DNA of 64,000 nucleotides, from contig BRON01000011.1 in assembly GCA_024345305.1 (NCBI GenBank), forward strand, positions 434,001-498,000, read 5' to 3'. Positions 29,952-42,989 of the stretch are shown here, piece after piece (within the stretch, counting starts at the first letter, position 1; each line of letters opens with the position of its first letter). Made by a program: the position numbers and the translations under genes. This stretch comes from Mrakia gelida (Eukaryota; Basidiomycota; Tremellomycetes; Cystofilobasidiales; Mrakiaceae). The notes under the pieces were generated by a model. The model did no database searches. It was not told the origin of the DNA and worked only from the letters and a program-made list of their open reading frames with translations.

Positions 29952-32503
29952 CTAGAGCATGAAAGTCAAAGGGTTCTCCACGAACCCCTTGAAGCTCTGA
30001 AGGAACTTGGCGGCCACGGCTCCATCGACGGTCCTGTGGTCGCTGGTAAGGGTGACGTTCATCACGTTGACGGCCTTGAACCCATCGGCTCCATCTCGCA
30101 CGATCTTCTCGGTGGTTCCTCCGACGGCGAGGATGCACGACTGAGGAGGGTTGATGATGGCTGTGAAGTCGTTGACTCCGAACATGCCGAGGTTGGAGAT
30201 GGTGAAGGATCCTCCCTGATGAAGCGAACGAGGACGTGAAGAGGGGAGGAGGGAGGGGGAGGTCAGCTCGAGGGGTCGAGAGTCGAGACGCAGAGCGCGT
30301 CTAGACGAGGAAGGAAGAGGCGAGACGATGGGAGGAAGGAGAATGGTGAGGAAATGCGACGAACCTGGTACTCCTCAGGCTTAAGCTTGCCGTCTCGAGC
30401 CTTGGTAGCGAGCGACTTGGTCTCGGCCGAGATGGAAGCGAGTCCCTTCGCTCCAGCGTTCTTGATGATGGGGGTGATCAGTCCGGTGGGGGTGGCGACG
30501 GCGACGCAGATATCGGCGTTCTTGTAGCTGAGGACGACCAAGAGAAGAGTGAGGGAGGGGAAAGTCAGCTTCGAGCTCGACTCCCTTCGCGCGTCGAACG
30601 AGAGAAGGGAAGGAGAGGAGACGAGAGGACGAACGTTCGGATCGACTCTCCCATCCAAGCAGAGTTGGCCTCGGGGACCTCAGCGAGGGCAAGAGCGGTG
30701 GCCTTGACGACTGAAGAAGGAGAAGGTCGAAGGGAGGTGACGGAAGGAGGTCAGCTCCGAGCTCGCGAAACGAACGAAGGCAGACCAGAGCTCGAGCTCG
30801 AGACTCACTGAAGTCGTTGACGGAAAGCTTGACCTTGCCCTCAGCTCCGGCGGAGTTGAAGAGAGACCTGAGCTTGATGAGCTTGTCTGATGATCACGAA
30901 GCGAGAACAAAAGGAAACAGCGAGGTCAGCTTCGACGCTTCCCAAGCAGCTCGAGTCGGAAAGGAGCTGAACGTACCCATGTTAACCTCAACGGTAACGT
31001 AGAACGAAGGGATAGACTGAGTGCTCTCCAACAGCCTCTTGCCGATGATCTTCCTCATCGACGAAACAGGCACGTCGGTGTACTCGCTCGACGCAGGAGC
31101 GGCAGCGGCAGCAGGAGCTCCTCCAGCAGCCTTAGCAGCGGCAGCAGGGGCAGCAGCAGCCTTCTTGGCCGCCGGCACGAACTTCTCGACGTCCTCCTTC
31201 AGGATCCTTCCCTCGGGACCGGATCCCTTGACCTCTCCGAGAGGGACACCCTTCTCCTGAGCGACTCGTCGAGCGGAGGGGGTAGCGAAGATTCGAGCTC
31301 CCTTGTCTCCGGCTTTGGAGGGGTGCTTGGGCGCCTCGGCTGGAGTTTCGGGAGTTCCGATGGCGGTGAGAGGGGCGGGGGTGTCGAGAGGTCCGGAAGC
31401 GTGGGTGGTGGAGGAGGAGGAGTTGGAAGAGGGAGGAGAGGAGGCAGCGGCGGGAGCGTCCTCTTGAGGAGCGTGAGGAGGGTCGTGGTGTTCATCAGCT
31501 CCCTGAGCGGCGAGAGCATCGGCTCCGGAGAAGTCGTCTCCCTCCTCTCCGACGATGGCGATGAGAGCTCCGACGGGAAGGTTCTTGGTACCGTCTCCGA
31601 CCTGTTTTGAAGCGAAAGAAGGAGGGAAGGGAGGAGGTCAGCTCTGCCCGCCGCCGCTGGCCCTTCGTTTTCCCCTCCCTTCCTCCTCGCCAGCTCCGTT
31701 CTCCTTCCTTCGCTCTTGGCTCAGCTCGAGCTCGTATAGAAGAAAGGACGTACGATGATCTTGACGAGAACTCCGTCGTCGGTCCTGTAGCACGGCGAAG
31801 GTGGAAGGGACGCGATGAGCTTCTAGTCGTTCTCGATTGGCTCTGGGAAACGGAAGAGGACGAGAGCAAGGGAGACTGAAGGGAGGGACTCACGACTCAA
31901 CATCCATCGTAGCCTTGTCGGTCTCCTAATCAACCCAAAAATCAAAGTAAGGAGCAACAACAAGTCAGCATCTTCATCTATCTATATTTCTTTCATGAGC
32001 TAGTGCAGCTCTCTCGCCCTCCGGAGAGCATCCCGCAAAATCGACCTCGCTCCCTTCCTCCCCTCCGCTTAGAGCTCTCCCCTCCCCCTCCTGGGCTAAG
32101 CACTCAGGAGCTCGCCCTCAGCACCATCTCCTCTCCGTCCCCTGTCCACCATCACGTTCGTTTCGATTCAGAAAGGAGGTTGGGCTTGAAGAACTCACGA
32201 TCTCAAAGATGACATCCCCAGGCCCGAACGATTCTCCCTCCTTCTTCGCCCACCGAGCAATCCCTCCCTCAGTCATCGTAGGAGACATGGCAGGGAAAGT
32301 GTACTTGGCGAGAACGTCCCGAGAGGCACTCGTAGAGAGACCTAACCAAAACAACAAAAGGGCAGAGTCAGCTCTCTCAGCTCAACTCAACCAACCCTTT
32401 CTTCGCCTCGACCTCGCGATGGGGCGGTTCGGCCCAACTCACCTCGAGCAAGAGAAGGAGTGAGCTTCGCTCGGGAAGCAAGACGGAGAGCAGCTCGGTG
32501 CAT
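29952..32503 (-). CDS. LAT1: Dihydrolipoamide acetyltransferase, pyruvate dehydrogenase E2
   Basis: The mitochondrial E2 core of the pyruvate dehydrogenase complex moves the acetyl group from lipoamide to CoA. The presequence is [20 protein letters not shown], split by a phase-1 intron, with [10 protein letters not shown] after it. There is a single lipoyl domain, with the lipoylated Lys in [10 protein letters not shown]; introns fall both before and just after this motif. A Pro/Ser/Ala hinge leads to the E3/E1-binding domain ([30 protein letters not shown]) and an Ala-rich linker. The catalytic domain starts at [16 protein letters not shown] and ends with the active-site [13 protein letters not shown] and PLTFML. 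About ten exons lie across 29952-32503. The start was chosen as the ATG at 32503 because it gives the basic, amphipathic targeting sequence. Confidence 0.95.
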
Positions 32504-33064
32504 TTTAGAGAGAGGGCGGAGGGGAGAAAGGGAAGGAGGAGGGAGGAGGGAGAGGGTTGGAGGGTTGGAAAGAGAAAGACAGAGAGGCAAGGCAAGATCG
32601 ATTGGGGAAACAGTTGCCCCTCGTTTGGAAGCGGAACGGATGTTGGGTTGAGCCTGTGGTAGCGCGTCGCTTTCATCTACGCTCTGTTCTCTCGTTTTTG
32701 GACGGCGCGAGGGTTGGAGCAGGAGCAGTGTGATTCATTATTAAGTAAGTATACAAGAAAGGCGAGGGAGGTTGGGAGGGCAAGAGCAAAAGAGGACGCG
32801 ACGCAGAGCGAGCGGCAGTGAGGGAGGGTAAACGCCGGCGAGGAAGTAGAAGAAAGACTAGGCAAACCCAGAGAGGAAGGAGAGATGGACGAGGTGGGAG
32901 ATATGCAAGGGAGATGAGGGGAGGAAAAAGCTGCGAAGTCGGGCTTGAGGGAGGGAGAGGAGGGAGAGAAAGAAGAAAGCGGCTCCTGCGAAGGACGACG
33001 GTCCGAGTTCAACGACGACGACGACCGTGTTTGACGAGGTCGAGGAAGAGCGAGGAAGAAAGGT
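32504..33064. other. LAT1 promoter and 3' flank of NPC2-like gene
   Basis: 561 bp. Purine-rich on the plus strand with no supported exon. The ATTATTAAGTAAGTAT stretch near 32735 is the most AT-rich part and may be a 3' end signal of the NPC2-like transcript. Confidence 0.35.
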
Positions 33065-34197
33065 CTAGTTGGAGTCTCGCTTGGTGAGGAAGTCTGTGGG
33101 AGGGAGGGAGGGTAAGGGTGAGTAAGCGTAAGAAGGGAGGGTGGAATGGAAAAGGGACGCGACGAGATGAACGAGAAAAGAAAGAAGAACGAACCGATGA
33201 AGAGGTTCACGCAGACCATGTCCTTCTCCTCGGCGGTGAACCCTCGAACCTGGACGGAGTACTTGGCTGTCGAACAAGAAGACCGTGGAAGAGAGGTCAG
33301 CGAAACGAAGGCTGCATGAGCTCGAAACGCGAACGAGGAGGCAGAGAGCGAGACGAACCCTTCGGAATCTCCTTGGGAAGCTCGACGGTCTGAACAACCT
33401 CGTATACTCCAGGAGCGACGGGGCACTGGATGGTAGCGTTGTTCTCGGCACTGTTTCCGAACGAAAAGAGGGAGAAAATTGGGTCAGAAACGAGAAAAAG
33501 AGAGGGCGATGACGTCTCGACGTGGGCTGAGCTCGCGAGCGAAGGAGGAGGAGGAGAGCTCGAACTCACGCTGTCTCGCAGACATCGAACTTCTTTTGCA
33601 GCAGCTTGATCAAACCGAGCTTGACGAGCACATCGGCGTAGGCTCCCTCCTAAGGAACGAAGGACGGAAGGAGAGGAAGGGAGTCAGAGCCTGCGGTTGA
33701 AGAGAGATGGTGCTCGATGGCGAAGGACGAGGAGGGAGGAGGGAGAAACGAACGGTGATTGGGTCTACTACGAGACCTGTAGCAGTCACGGTCAAGTTCT
33801 GTCCAGGAACCGGGGGGTCTGGGGATACTTTGATGTTATCGATGAGACTGTGTATGCGAAGGAAGGTCAGAAATCGAAGAGTGGAGGAGAGCGGAGAGAG
33901 AGGAACGTGGGAAGGAGAGAGAGACTTCAACTTACACGGCGTCTCCAGCTCCTCCTACGAGACGGATAAGAGCTCAAGTCAGCTCTATGCACTCGTAACA
34001 GTCCAAGAAAGATGCTGGAACGTACCACAGTCTACCCAAGACCATCCACCGTCAGGGAAGTTGGCCGACTTGCGAGGAGTCGAGGAGAGAGCTGAAGCTC
34101 CCCAAGCAGCCAGATCCACGAGCGTTTCCACCTGAGGAAGAGCTGAAGCGAGAGCGGGAAGCAGGAGGAGGGTAGGGAGGAGTTGAGGGAAGATCAT
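33065..34197 (-). CDS. NPC2: NPC2/ML-domain phosphatidylglycerol/phosphatidylinositol transfer protein
   Basis: A secreted or vacuolar lipid-transfer protein of the ML family (fungal PG/PI-TP, NPC2). The signal peptide is [20 protein letters not shown] short propeptide precedes WSWVDCG, then VLIDNIKVSPDPPVPGQNL, a typical ML strand pair, then FDVCETA, QCPVAPGVYEV and FTAEEKDMVCVNLFI. The Cys positions fit the conserved disulfides. Seven or so short exons are joined with consistent phases, and the last one encodes DFLTKRDSN. Length is about 180 residues, usual for the family. The gene is divergent from polyubiquitin over a 617-bp gap. Confidence 0.85.
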
Positions 34198-34814
34198 GAT
34201 GACGTAGGAAAGTATCGAAGTCGAGTGGTGGTGGACGTTGGGGCGTGTCGGAGAGTTCTGGCGACGACGAGGCAGCTTCAGCCGCGCCCTCTTGAGCGGT
34301 CTCGAGTCCCTTCCTCCGTTTCTCCTTCAACCACATCCCTCTCCCCCCCCCCCCCAATCTTTCTCCTAAACTCATCCAACCCTCTTCAATGTTAGTCCCT
34401 CTCATTCCTCTCCTTCTCCTCTTCCCTCTCGTGCATCTCTCAGCGAGGGGGAACGATCTAGAGAGGGTGGATGGGTCTCGACAACACCCTCCTACCTCCC
34501 CTCGATCCGGAAAGGGAGGACCTTACTCGCCTCCTTCCCTCCCTTCTCTCCTTCTCGCTTCCACTCCTCGTCCTCCTCCTTGCTCTCCCCGTCCTTGGAC
34601 GAGTCTCTCGCTTCCCTTGACGGGAGATTGCTCGGCTGTGGACGATGGATGCCTCGCGCTGGAGCCCTCGGTGGTGGCGACCTCATCGCTCGACCCATCC
34701 ACTCCCTTCCCTCCTCACTCCCCTCTTCCCCTTCCCTTCCCCGATCGCATCCATTCTTCCATCCCCTTCCATCCACCTTTACTGACCCTTCTTGCTCTTG
34801 TTCCTCCTCTCAGC
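34198..34814. promoter_or_regulatory. Divergent promoter of NPC2-like gene and polyubiquitin
   Basis: Contains a 12-C homopolymer near 34346 and a CT-rich plus strand. A CTGACC branch site and TCTCAG acceptor end one base before the polyubiquitin ATG, so an intron in the polyubiquitin 5'UTR is likely; its donor is not identified. The plus-strand frame from 34389 is in this leader and was not called. Confidence 0.45.
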
Positions 34815-36905
<2,091 letters not shown>

Positions 36906-37459
36906 ACTTGCGCTCGTTCTCGTTAGCTAGAACTCGTCCTCGTCTTTCTTTCTTTTCCCTCTCGACTTGATCGCTAGCTTGTTCTCCTTCTGACCTTCGA
37001 GTCATTTCATGCCTTTAACGATATTCGCGAGGTGCTTTGAAGAGAGAAAGAGAAGGGAGGCTCGTCGTGAGCGAGCGTGCGTCCGAGAAAGAAAGACGAT
37101 GTCCCCCGAACACGGGCTGCTGCTCCGCGTCCTTCGGATGCCGCTCTACAACATCCTCCTGAGGATGCTGGTGTACGCAGACATCGAGGGGAGAACAAGA
37201 AAAAACAAGAGAGGAGGAGGAGGCGAGAGGGGACGAGTCGACTCGAGCGAAGTCGAGGGACCAACGACGCGCCTGGCTTCGAGGAGAAGACGAGATGATC
37301 ACCTGAGCGCAAGCTCATCGGAAAAAAAAGCGCCTCCTTCCTTCTTCCTTAGAGACGGGATCAAAAATCGAACTGTGTTCTCCCTCATCTTCTCTTCGAG
37401 TCTCGACCCATTTTCGAGTTTCGCGCCAAACCATCACCTCGTCCTCCCTCTTTCTCTCG
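36906..37459. other. Polyubiquitin 3' flank and promoter of membrane-protein paralogue 2
   Basis: 554 bp. No exon supported on either strand despite several open frames. Confidence 0.35.
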
Positions 37460-38230
37460 ATGCTTGCCAATCGCGACTCTCCTCCTACCTCCACGGACAT
37501 CTACCTCGTCACAGGAAGGACTGGAGGGATCGTCGCTACCGTGATTGGGTGTTTGGTGGGGTTGATCTTGGTCGGAGGGTGTGTGGGTGCAGCGTGAGTG
37601 ATCTCGAGTCGATTCGTTTGAAGGAAGGAAGGTATCTAGAGGAGGAGGAAAGGTTATGAGAGCTGATTTGAGGCTTTGGGCTTTGGGTGGGTAAGGTTTT
37701 ATACTTTGAGAGCTCAGTGGAGGAGGGACGTCGGGGTTGGGCTTGGAATAAGGAGTTTCGTGAGGTTGAGGGACGAGGAGTGGGAGAGGGAGGAGAGAGA
37801 GGAGGTGAGGGGGGAGGGGAAGCCTGAGCTTGTTGAGGTGCTGCTCGAGGAGAAAGGTGGCGGAAAGGATATGGGAGCGATGTCTGGAGATCTTTTGGTG
37901 AGTGCTGGAGAGGCTTCGGAAGCGAGCCTGGTCGAACCTCACCTGACCCGTCTTCGTCCTTCTTCGTCCATTTCTTTTCGCTTCTCGTCGCAGCCCCTCT
38001 CTCTCGAGCTCGAAGAACCTACCAAAAGCGCTTCAACACCCTCAAAACCTTCAACCAAAGCGATCGTCTCGTTCCTCATCCTCCTCCCCTCGCCTCCCCT
38101 CCCTCTCGACGTCGAGCCTCAGCTCTTCCCCTCTTCGTCGTCGCCTCCTGCCATCGACAAGGAGGACACGATTCAAGTTGCGTTTGGGTCGGGTTCGGTT
38201 CTGGTTGAGGAGCGGAGAGGGGAAAAGTGA
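37460..38230 (+). CDS. Small single-p membrane protein (paralogue 2), single-pass
   Basis: Three exons (37460-37593, 37696-37897, 37994-38230) encode 190 residues, matching the gene at 6147 in exon number, phases and the exact length of the last exon (237 bp). The N-terminus is polar, followed by a Gly-rich transmembrane helix (GGIVATVIGCLVGLILVGG, about residues 22-40). A charged, Glu/Arg-rich segment follows, and the tail has a SFLILLPSPPLPLD patch. There is no cleavable signal. I do not recognise the family. It sits just downstream of the 3' end of F-box-like copy 6 (which is on the opposite strand), while paralogue 1 sits just downstream of MYND copy 1, so both membrane genes are next to a module. 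Confidence 0.7.
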
Positions 38231-38741
38231 TTGATGGTAGCTGGGGAGGATGGCAGAGGAAGCGACGCGTTTGAATTTGAGAATCGGAGAGGCTGTCTAG
38301 TCGATTTCAGAGTAGCATCTAAGGGGTGATGAGCAAGAACATGCAATCCGAGTGGGCTCGATTTGAGATGAGAGAGAAGGGAGGAAAGGTGAGAAAGAGG
38401 ACGACGCGTCGACTTTGTCGTCGCGTTGCGAGTTCTCGCGAAAGACGAGACGAGCAAGAAGAAGCTCTTTCGCCGCCTCGTTGAATGACGGACTACCTCT
38501 GAACTCACACGGATGTCTGCTCTCGTGTCTTCTAGGAAGCGGAGGATATAACACGTTGGGGATGGTCAGGTCAAGACACGAAGGAATCGACGCGACGCGA
38601 CGCGACGCGTGCTCGTCGCTCTGCTGCTCCCCTCCATCAGATCCTCGCTTTGAGGGAGTGGACAACCGACTACGACAAACTAGTGATCAAGCTAATCTAG
38701 AAGGCGAAACAAGGGTAGCTGGGTGGACTAGCCTCTCCTCC
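38231..38741. other. Gap between convergent genes; no gene seen
   Basis: Contains a tandem CGACGCGACGCGACGCGACG run near 38588 and a GACGACGCGTCGAC word near 38401. No supported exon. Confidence 0.4.
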
Positions 38742-40368
38742 TCAAACTCGAACCTCCTTCTTCTTCAGCACCACAGAAAGCAAGGGAGCAGTAGACAAAG
38801 CAAAGGGGTCCGTCCACAGTCTATCAACGCTTCTCTTCAAATCAACTACCAGGCTCTCCTCCGTCCTCCCGTCCCGGTGCTCCGTCCTCACCCAACTCTC
38901 CAGCCCCGCGTCCCGCGACTCCTCGTCGAACGACCCCTCCCAGAACGAGCCCTCCTCCGTTGTGTAGATCGAGCGGAATCCGATGGAGGTGACAGACCGA
39001 AGTAGAGTCCAGGACGAAACGAAGGGTAGGCTGGAAAGGTCGAAGTCTTCTGCGAAGGAAGGAGGGGGCATCGTGAGGCTGGGGGAGTGGAGGATGAGGT
39101 CGATGGGACGGAGGAGGAGAAGGAGGGGCGAAAAGGCTGTGAGAGCCTGAGAGAGCTCCCAAGACTTGATCCTTAGCTTGGGGGTTTTGATTGGGAGTCG
39201 CCTTTTTGGGAGCATGAGGTCGAGGGCATAGAAGGGTTCGTCCTCGTACTCGTCCTCGGAAGTGAGGTCGTCCGCCTCCCTCTTGGGCCTGTGCCAGATG
39301 ACGAGTTCGGTTAAAACGAGGAAGGGAGTGACTCGAGATGGGAGAGGATCAGGAGAGGAGACCTGGTAGAGAAGACGAACAATCGGAACGAACGAGGGGA
39401 GTGTCAGCTCGTCGCGTCCCAGTTTCGAGTGCGAAACGAGCCAGGGAGATCACAACGCACCCTGGGTTCCATGAATGCGAAAGCTGACTCTGGAGTTTGA
39501 ATCTCAACAGTCGCGTAGAGGAGAGGTCCGAAGACTTCCAGGAGTCGGAAGGAGAGGCAAGTCAAACGAGACTGCTCCTGCTGGCCGGCGAACTTGAAGA
39601 CGAGGCGAAGGAGTTCGACTGGAAGAGAGCCGAAAGAGGTAGGAGGTCCGGTTTTGACGGCAGATGGAGGTCGATAGTGCTTGTCCTGTTGAGAAGGAGA
39701 GTTGATCAGCCTGAAGCTACAAAGATGGATTTGAGAAAGGAAGAGAGGGAGGAAGAAGGACGTCGACGAACCTGGGACCATCGCCAGCGACCGTTTCCTC
39801 CCCCATCTCCCAGCTTCTCCCAGACCCAGAACCCATCGGGAAAGACCTTGGCTTCGATCTGACGGATGAATGCCTCCTTCGACTCGTTCTCGGATGAGAG
39901 GCGAGCGATCGTCGAGGAGTGGACGTCGACCTGAGCTCTGAGAGCTTCGTTCTCTGACGAGAGACGGCCGACGATGAAGAAGAGTTGAGCGATCTGGGCA
40001 GCGATGAGATCTCCTGAAAGTGAGAAGTGATGTTGAAGTGACGTTCTGAGATGGATCGTAGGAGGCGAGAGGGTGGGCAGACGAAGTGGAGGAAGGGTCG
40101 AGGAAGGGAGGCGGAGGGAGCGCTGGTTCAAGTTGGAATTCTTCGGCGAAGACGTCGACCTGCTGGACGAGACAGAACCAGGAGGCGACAAATGTAGAGT
40201 CAGCTCATGACCTAAGCATCAAGACGGGACGCAAGAGAAGACCAGAACGGGAGAAAGAGGGGAAGGGACTGGAAAGAAAGGGAGGGGACGGAGGGGGGGA
40301 GGAAGATCGAAGCTCACCTTCTCGTGCACCTGCTGCTCCCTCTCCTGCGAAGATAACGGATTCGACAT
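38742..40368 (-). CDS. Coiled-coil/F-box-like protein (copy 6), frame of exon 2 unresolved
   Basis: Exons are 40318-40368 (MSNPLSSQEREQQVHEK), 39772-40159, 39461-39685 and 38742-39362. As in copy 5, exon 2 is 388 bp and switches frame between VDVFAEEFQLEPALPPP and the coiled coil (FFIVGRLSSENEALRAQ); the same 37-bp intron would mend it. The motif FPDGFWVWEK then GRWRWSQ and the F-box-like core GSLPVELLRLVFKFAGQQEQ match copy 5 exactly. Exon 4 differs clearly from copy 5 apart from FDEESRDAGLESWVRTEHRD and the VVLKKKEV end. It is divergent from the degraded MYND copy at 40546. If the frame is not repaired by splicing, this is a pseudogene. Confidence 0.6.
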
Positions 40369-40545
40369 CTGGATCAGAGACCGAGATGATGCTGGGCGAT
40401 GTAGATCTGAAGTGATGAGGTCGAAAACACGTGTTCTGGGAGGTCGAAGCGGTGGGAGGGAAGGAGAGGAAGGAGATTTGAAGTTGAGCTCGACGTCGAC
40501 CTCCTCCTCCCTTCTTTTCCCTCCTACTCCTTCCTTTCTCTCGCC
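40369..40545. promoter_or_regulatory. Shared bidirectional promoter, module 3
   Basis: A 177-bp gap with CACGTG at 40428-40433, inside AAACACGTGTTCTGGGAGG, in the same place and orientation as in modules 1 and 2. It remains intact although the MYND gene it serves is degraded. Confidence 0.55.
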
Positions 40546-41638
40546 ATGCTCCCTATCTCCCCCATCGAGCTCGCCCAGCTCCTCAAACTCTCGTCTGGAG
40601 CCGACGGAACGGCTTCGATAGTGGCCGTGGACTCCCTGAAGGAAGCCATACAGCGAGCCTCCAGCTTCGTGCGTCCTCTCTTCCTCTCCTTCTGAATCGA
40701 CTCGTCGTTTCGTCCCTAACACCTCTGCGTCCTCGATCCAACAGGTTTTTTCGAAGGATGCTCCTCGAGGACCTCAGGAATCTTACATCGTCAGTCTGAA
40801 CCCCTCTGCCTCTCTATGAGGAAGGGGAGAAGAAGCCGGAGGGAGCGCGACCCTCAGGATCTCCTGACGTCGAGTTTTCTCTCCTTCTTTCCATTCGTTA
40901 CCTCTACAGGAAGAGTTCTGGTCTCAGTACCTTCCATCCTTTCTCCGAAGCATGCTCGTCGGAGGAGATACTCAAGGCGTCTGCTTTCTGAGGCTGTTCC
41001 AGTGGATGAGTTCGGGCTCGAGGACCTCGCTCGATCGCTTCATCCGAGAGAATCCTCAAGAAGCTTGCGAGGTTTACCTGTTTGAGGCACATATGCTCGC
41101 CTTGCAGGTAGAGCGAAACAACACACTGCTCGTACGTAAGGTCTCATCAGAAGGGCGGTCAAGAGAGGGAAAACGAGGGCTGATTGACTCGATTTACTCC
41201 CTCTCCCTCCTCTCGCTCTGCTTCGCTCTGCTTCGCTCTCGCAATCAACAGGTCAACGAGGAAGGTGTCAAGGACCTCATTCGATCCACCATGCACTTCA
41301 TCAACTCACTCGTCGACCTCATCCCCCAGCTCCCAACCTCAGTACCCATGCCTTGCCTTCCAGCTCGACCCAAAGCTTGCCTCCTCGCCCTCGCGACCGT
41401 CTGCAAGGAGGACCCAAGGATCTCGCTGGCCTGGGGATCGGGTGGAAGGGAGTGCGAGCTTGCCATCCTCGTGCTTTCAGGGCTGGCTGGCGCTTCGGAC
41501 ATGACGAAGTATCGAGAAGAAGCGTTGGGGAGTCTCTATCTTGGAGTTCAGCCGTACAGTAGTCCAGGAGCGAATCGCTGACTCCTTCCTCCCCGTCGCG
41601 TTTCGAAAGTGCCTCGCCGTTCGCTACTGCTCAAGAGG
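40546..41638 (+). pseudogene. MYND protein (copy 3), truncated and missing half its finger
   Basis: Exons 40546-40668, 40745-40789, 40910-41107 and a fourth from 41252 follow copy 2 closely (MLPISPIELAQLLKLSSG, then SQYLPSFLRSMLVGG, then MHFINSLVDLIPQLP). The fourth exon then departs: the GEC/CxxC part of the finger is lost and the frame ends in PYSSPGANR. A remnant of the next exon, encoding CLAVRYCSR, survives at 41611-41638 out of phase. The final exon (HQ...DWKRHK...C) is absent, replaced by the 3' end of the NET gene on the other strand. So the copy cannot make a complete zinc finger. Its promoter and first three exons look intact, so it may still be transcribed. Confidence 0.7.
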
Positions 41639-42841
41639 TCCGTCTTCCAACAGTTTCGACGTCCGAAGACAAGATCCAACTTCCCTTCTGCTCCTCCTTC
41701 CCACTCCCTCCCAACTCCTTCGGTGCTACTCCCTTCGATATCGGACCGAGGCCTCTCTGAGCTCTTCCAATTCCACTGACGACGAGATCGTAGACGGTCC
41801 AGAGGGTCGTAGGAGGGAGGGACCCGAAATCGAGCCCGATGTTGAATTCGCCGGGCTGAAGTCGCGAGATCGAAAGGAATCTCAGATCAGCTTGGCCCCA
41901 GCGCGAAAGCAAACAAAGAGAAGGATCTTACCGAGTCGTCGTCTTCGTACCAAGCGTCATCGATGATCTTGCTGACGACTCTCAACGTCTCTCGATCCGC
42001 CAACTGAATCAGACGAGAGCTCCCTTTTTCGAGTCCCGGTGAAGATCCTCTCGCCCATCTCATCCTCTGAGGCACTACAAGACTCGTCGTCGTCGTCGTC
42101 GTCGTCGTCGAAGTCTTCGTCGTCGTCCTCCTCGCTCTTCCCAGAAGAGAGCTCGTCGTCGGCTGCGACTTCGCGGGCTGCTCCGCCGGGTCCTTCGATC
42201 CCTTGGACGACGAAGTTGTAGAGTTCGGTCACGACTTCCTCCGAAAGAGACTCGAATTTGAGCGTAAGGGTCGCATCCTGAAATTGCAACAGACCAGGGC
42301 CAAGAGGTCAGCGAGACTCCCCAGGAGGGAGGGGGTGAGGACGAAGAGGAGTGGGAGATCAACGAACCCTTTTCAGCGACACCTTCCCTTTAGCGATTCC
42401 GATCACCTTCAGGCGCACGTCAGCAGCTGCTAGTCTGAGCGTTTCCACCAGTTCCTGCTTCTGAGCGGTGGAGAGAGTCCCGACGACCGCCTCGAGAGGG
42501 TCCTGCTTCTCCGTCCCCTCGACTCTCCTTCCTCCCTCCCAAGTCCATCGCCAACTCCCCTCGGGATAGAGCTCCCTCGACAGCTGATTAATCTTCGTTG
42601 CAGCCGAAGCTTGGAGAGCCTGGTAGTCCTTGTCCATTTCCTGAACGAGTCCCTTCAACGACGTGACCTCGGCGGAGAGACGAGCGTTCTCGACGAGTTG
42701 AGCTTGAAGAGCAGAATCCTTTCGCTTGATGACCGTGGTGAGGAGGACGAGAGACTTTGCTTGATGCGAGGCAGCAGTAGCTTGAAGGAGCTGACTCTTC
42801 CCTATGAGCTCATCCGAGTCGAAGAGGATGTAAGGGTCCAT
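41631..42841 (-). CDS. Coiled-coil protein with two NET-like (extra-terminal) domains, no bromodomain
   Basis: Exon 1 (42368-42841) encodes a coiled coil (LVENARLSAEVTSLKGLVQE), the motif YPEGSWRWTWEG shared with the F-box-like family, and LSTAQKQELVETLRL, the first helix of a NET domain. Exon 2 from 42277 completes it (LTLKFESLSEEVVTELYNFV). An acidic run follows, then a frame change near 42030-42078. A 55-bp intron (GTAGTG to AAAAAG) would repair the frame and lead into a second NET-like unit (LADRETLRVVSKII, then exon 41631-41855 with FNIGLDFGSLPPTTLWTVYD). NET domains of BET and Taf14 proteins bind short basic peptides of chromatin regulators; a chromatin adaptor role is inferred. The stop codon lies within the relic MYND exon on the other strand. 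Confidence 0.6.
42084..42137. repeat. (GTC)n microsatellite encoding poly-Asp on the minus strand
   Basis: About nine TCG/GTC units plus an imperfect extension. On the minus strand it encodes the acidic DDDDDDDD run of the NET-domain protein, so length changes would alter the linker. Confidence 0.8.
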
Positions 42842-42989
42842 ACGAGGAAGGAGAAAGGAAGGGGAGACGGAGGGGAAGGGGGGAGGAGGTCGACGTCGAG
42901 CTCAACTCGATTTCTCCTTCTTCGTTTCTCCCATCGCCCATGAGCTTTTAGATCACCAAATCCCTCCTCTTCTCTCTCGAGCTTCTCGT

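Noticed and set aside
37009..37320. Open frames on both strands between polyubiquitin and the membrane-protein gene
   Set aside because: High Arg content, no splice signals and no similarity to anything recognised.
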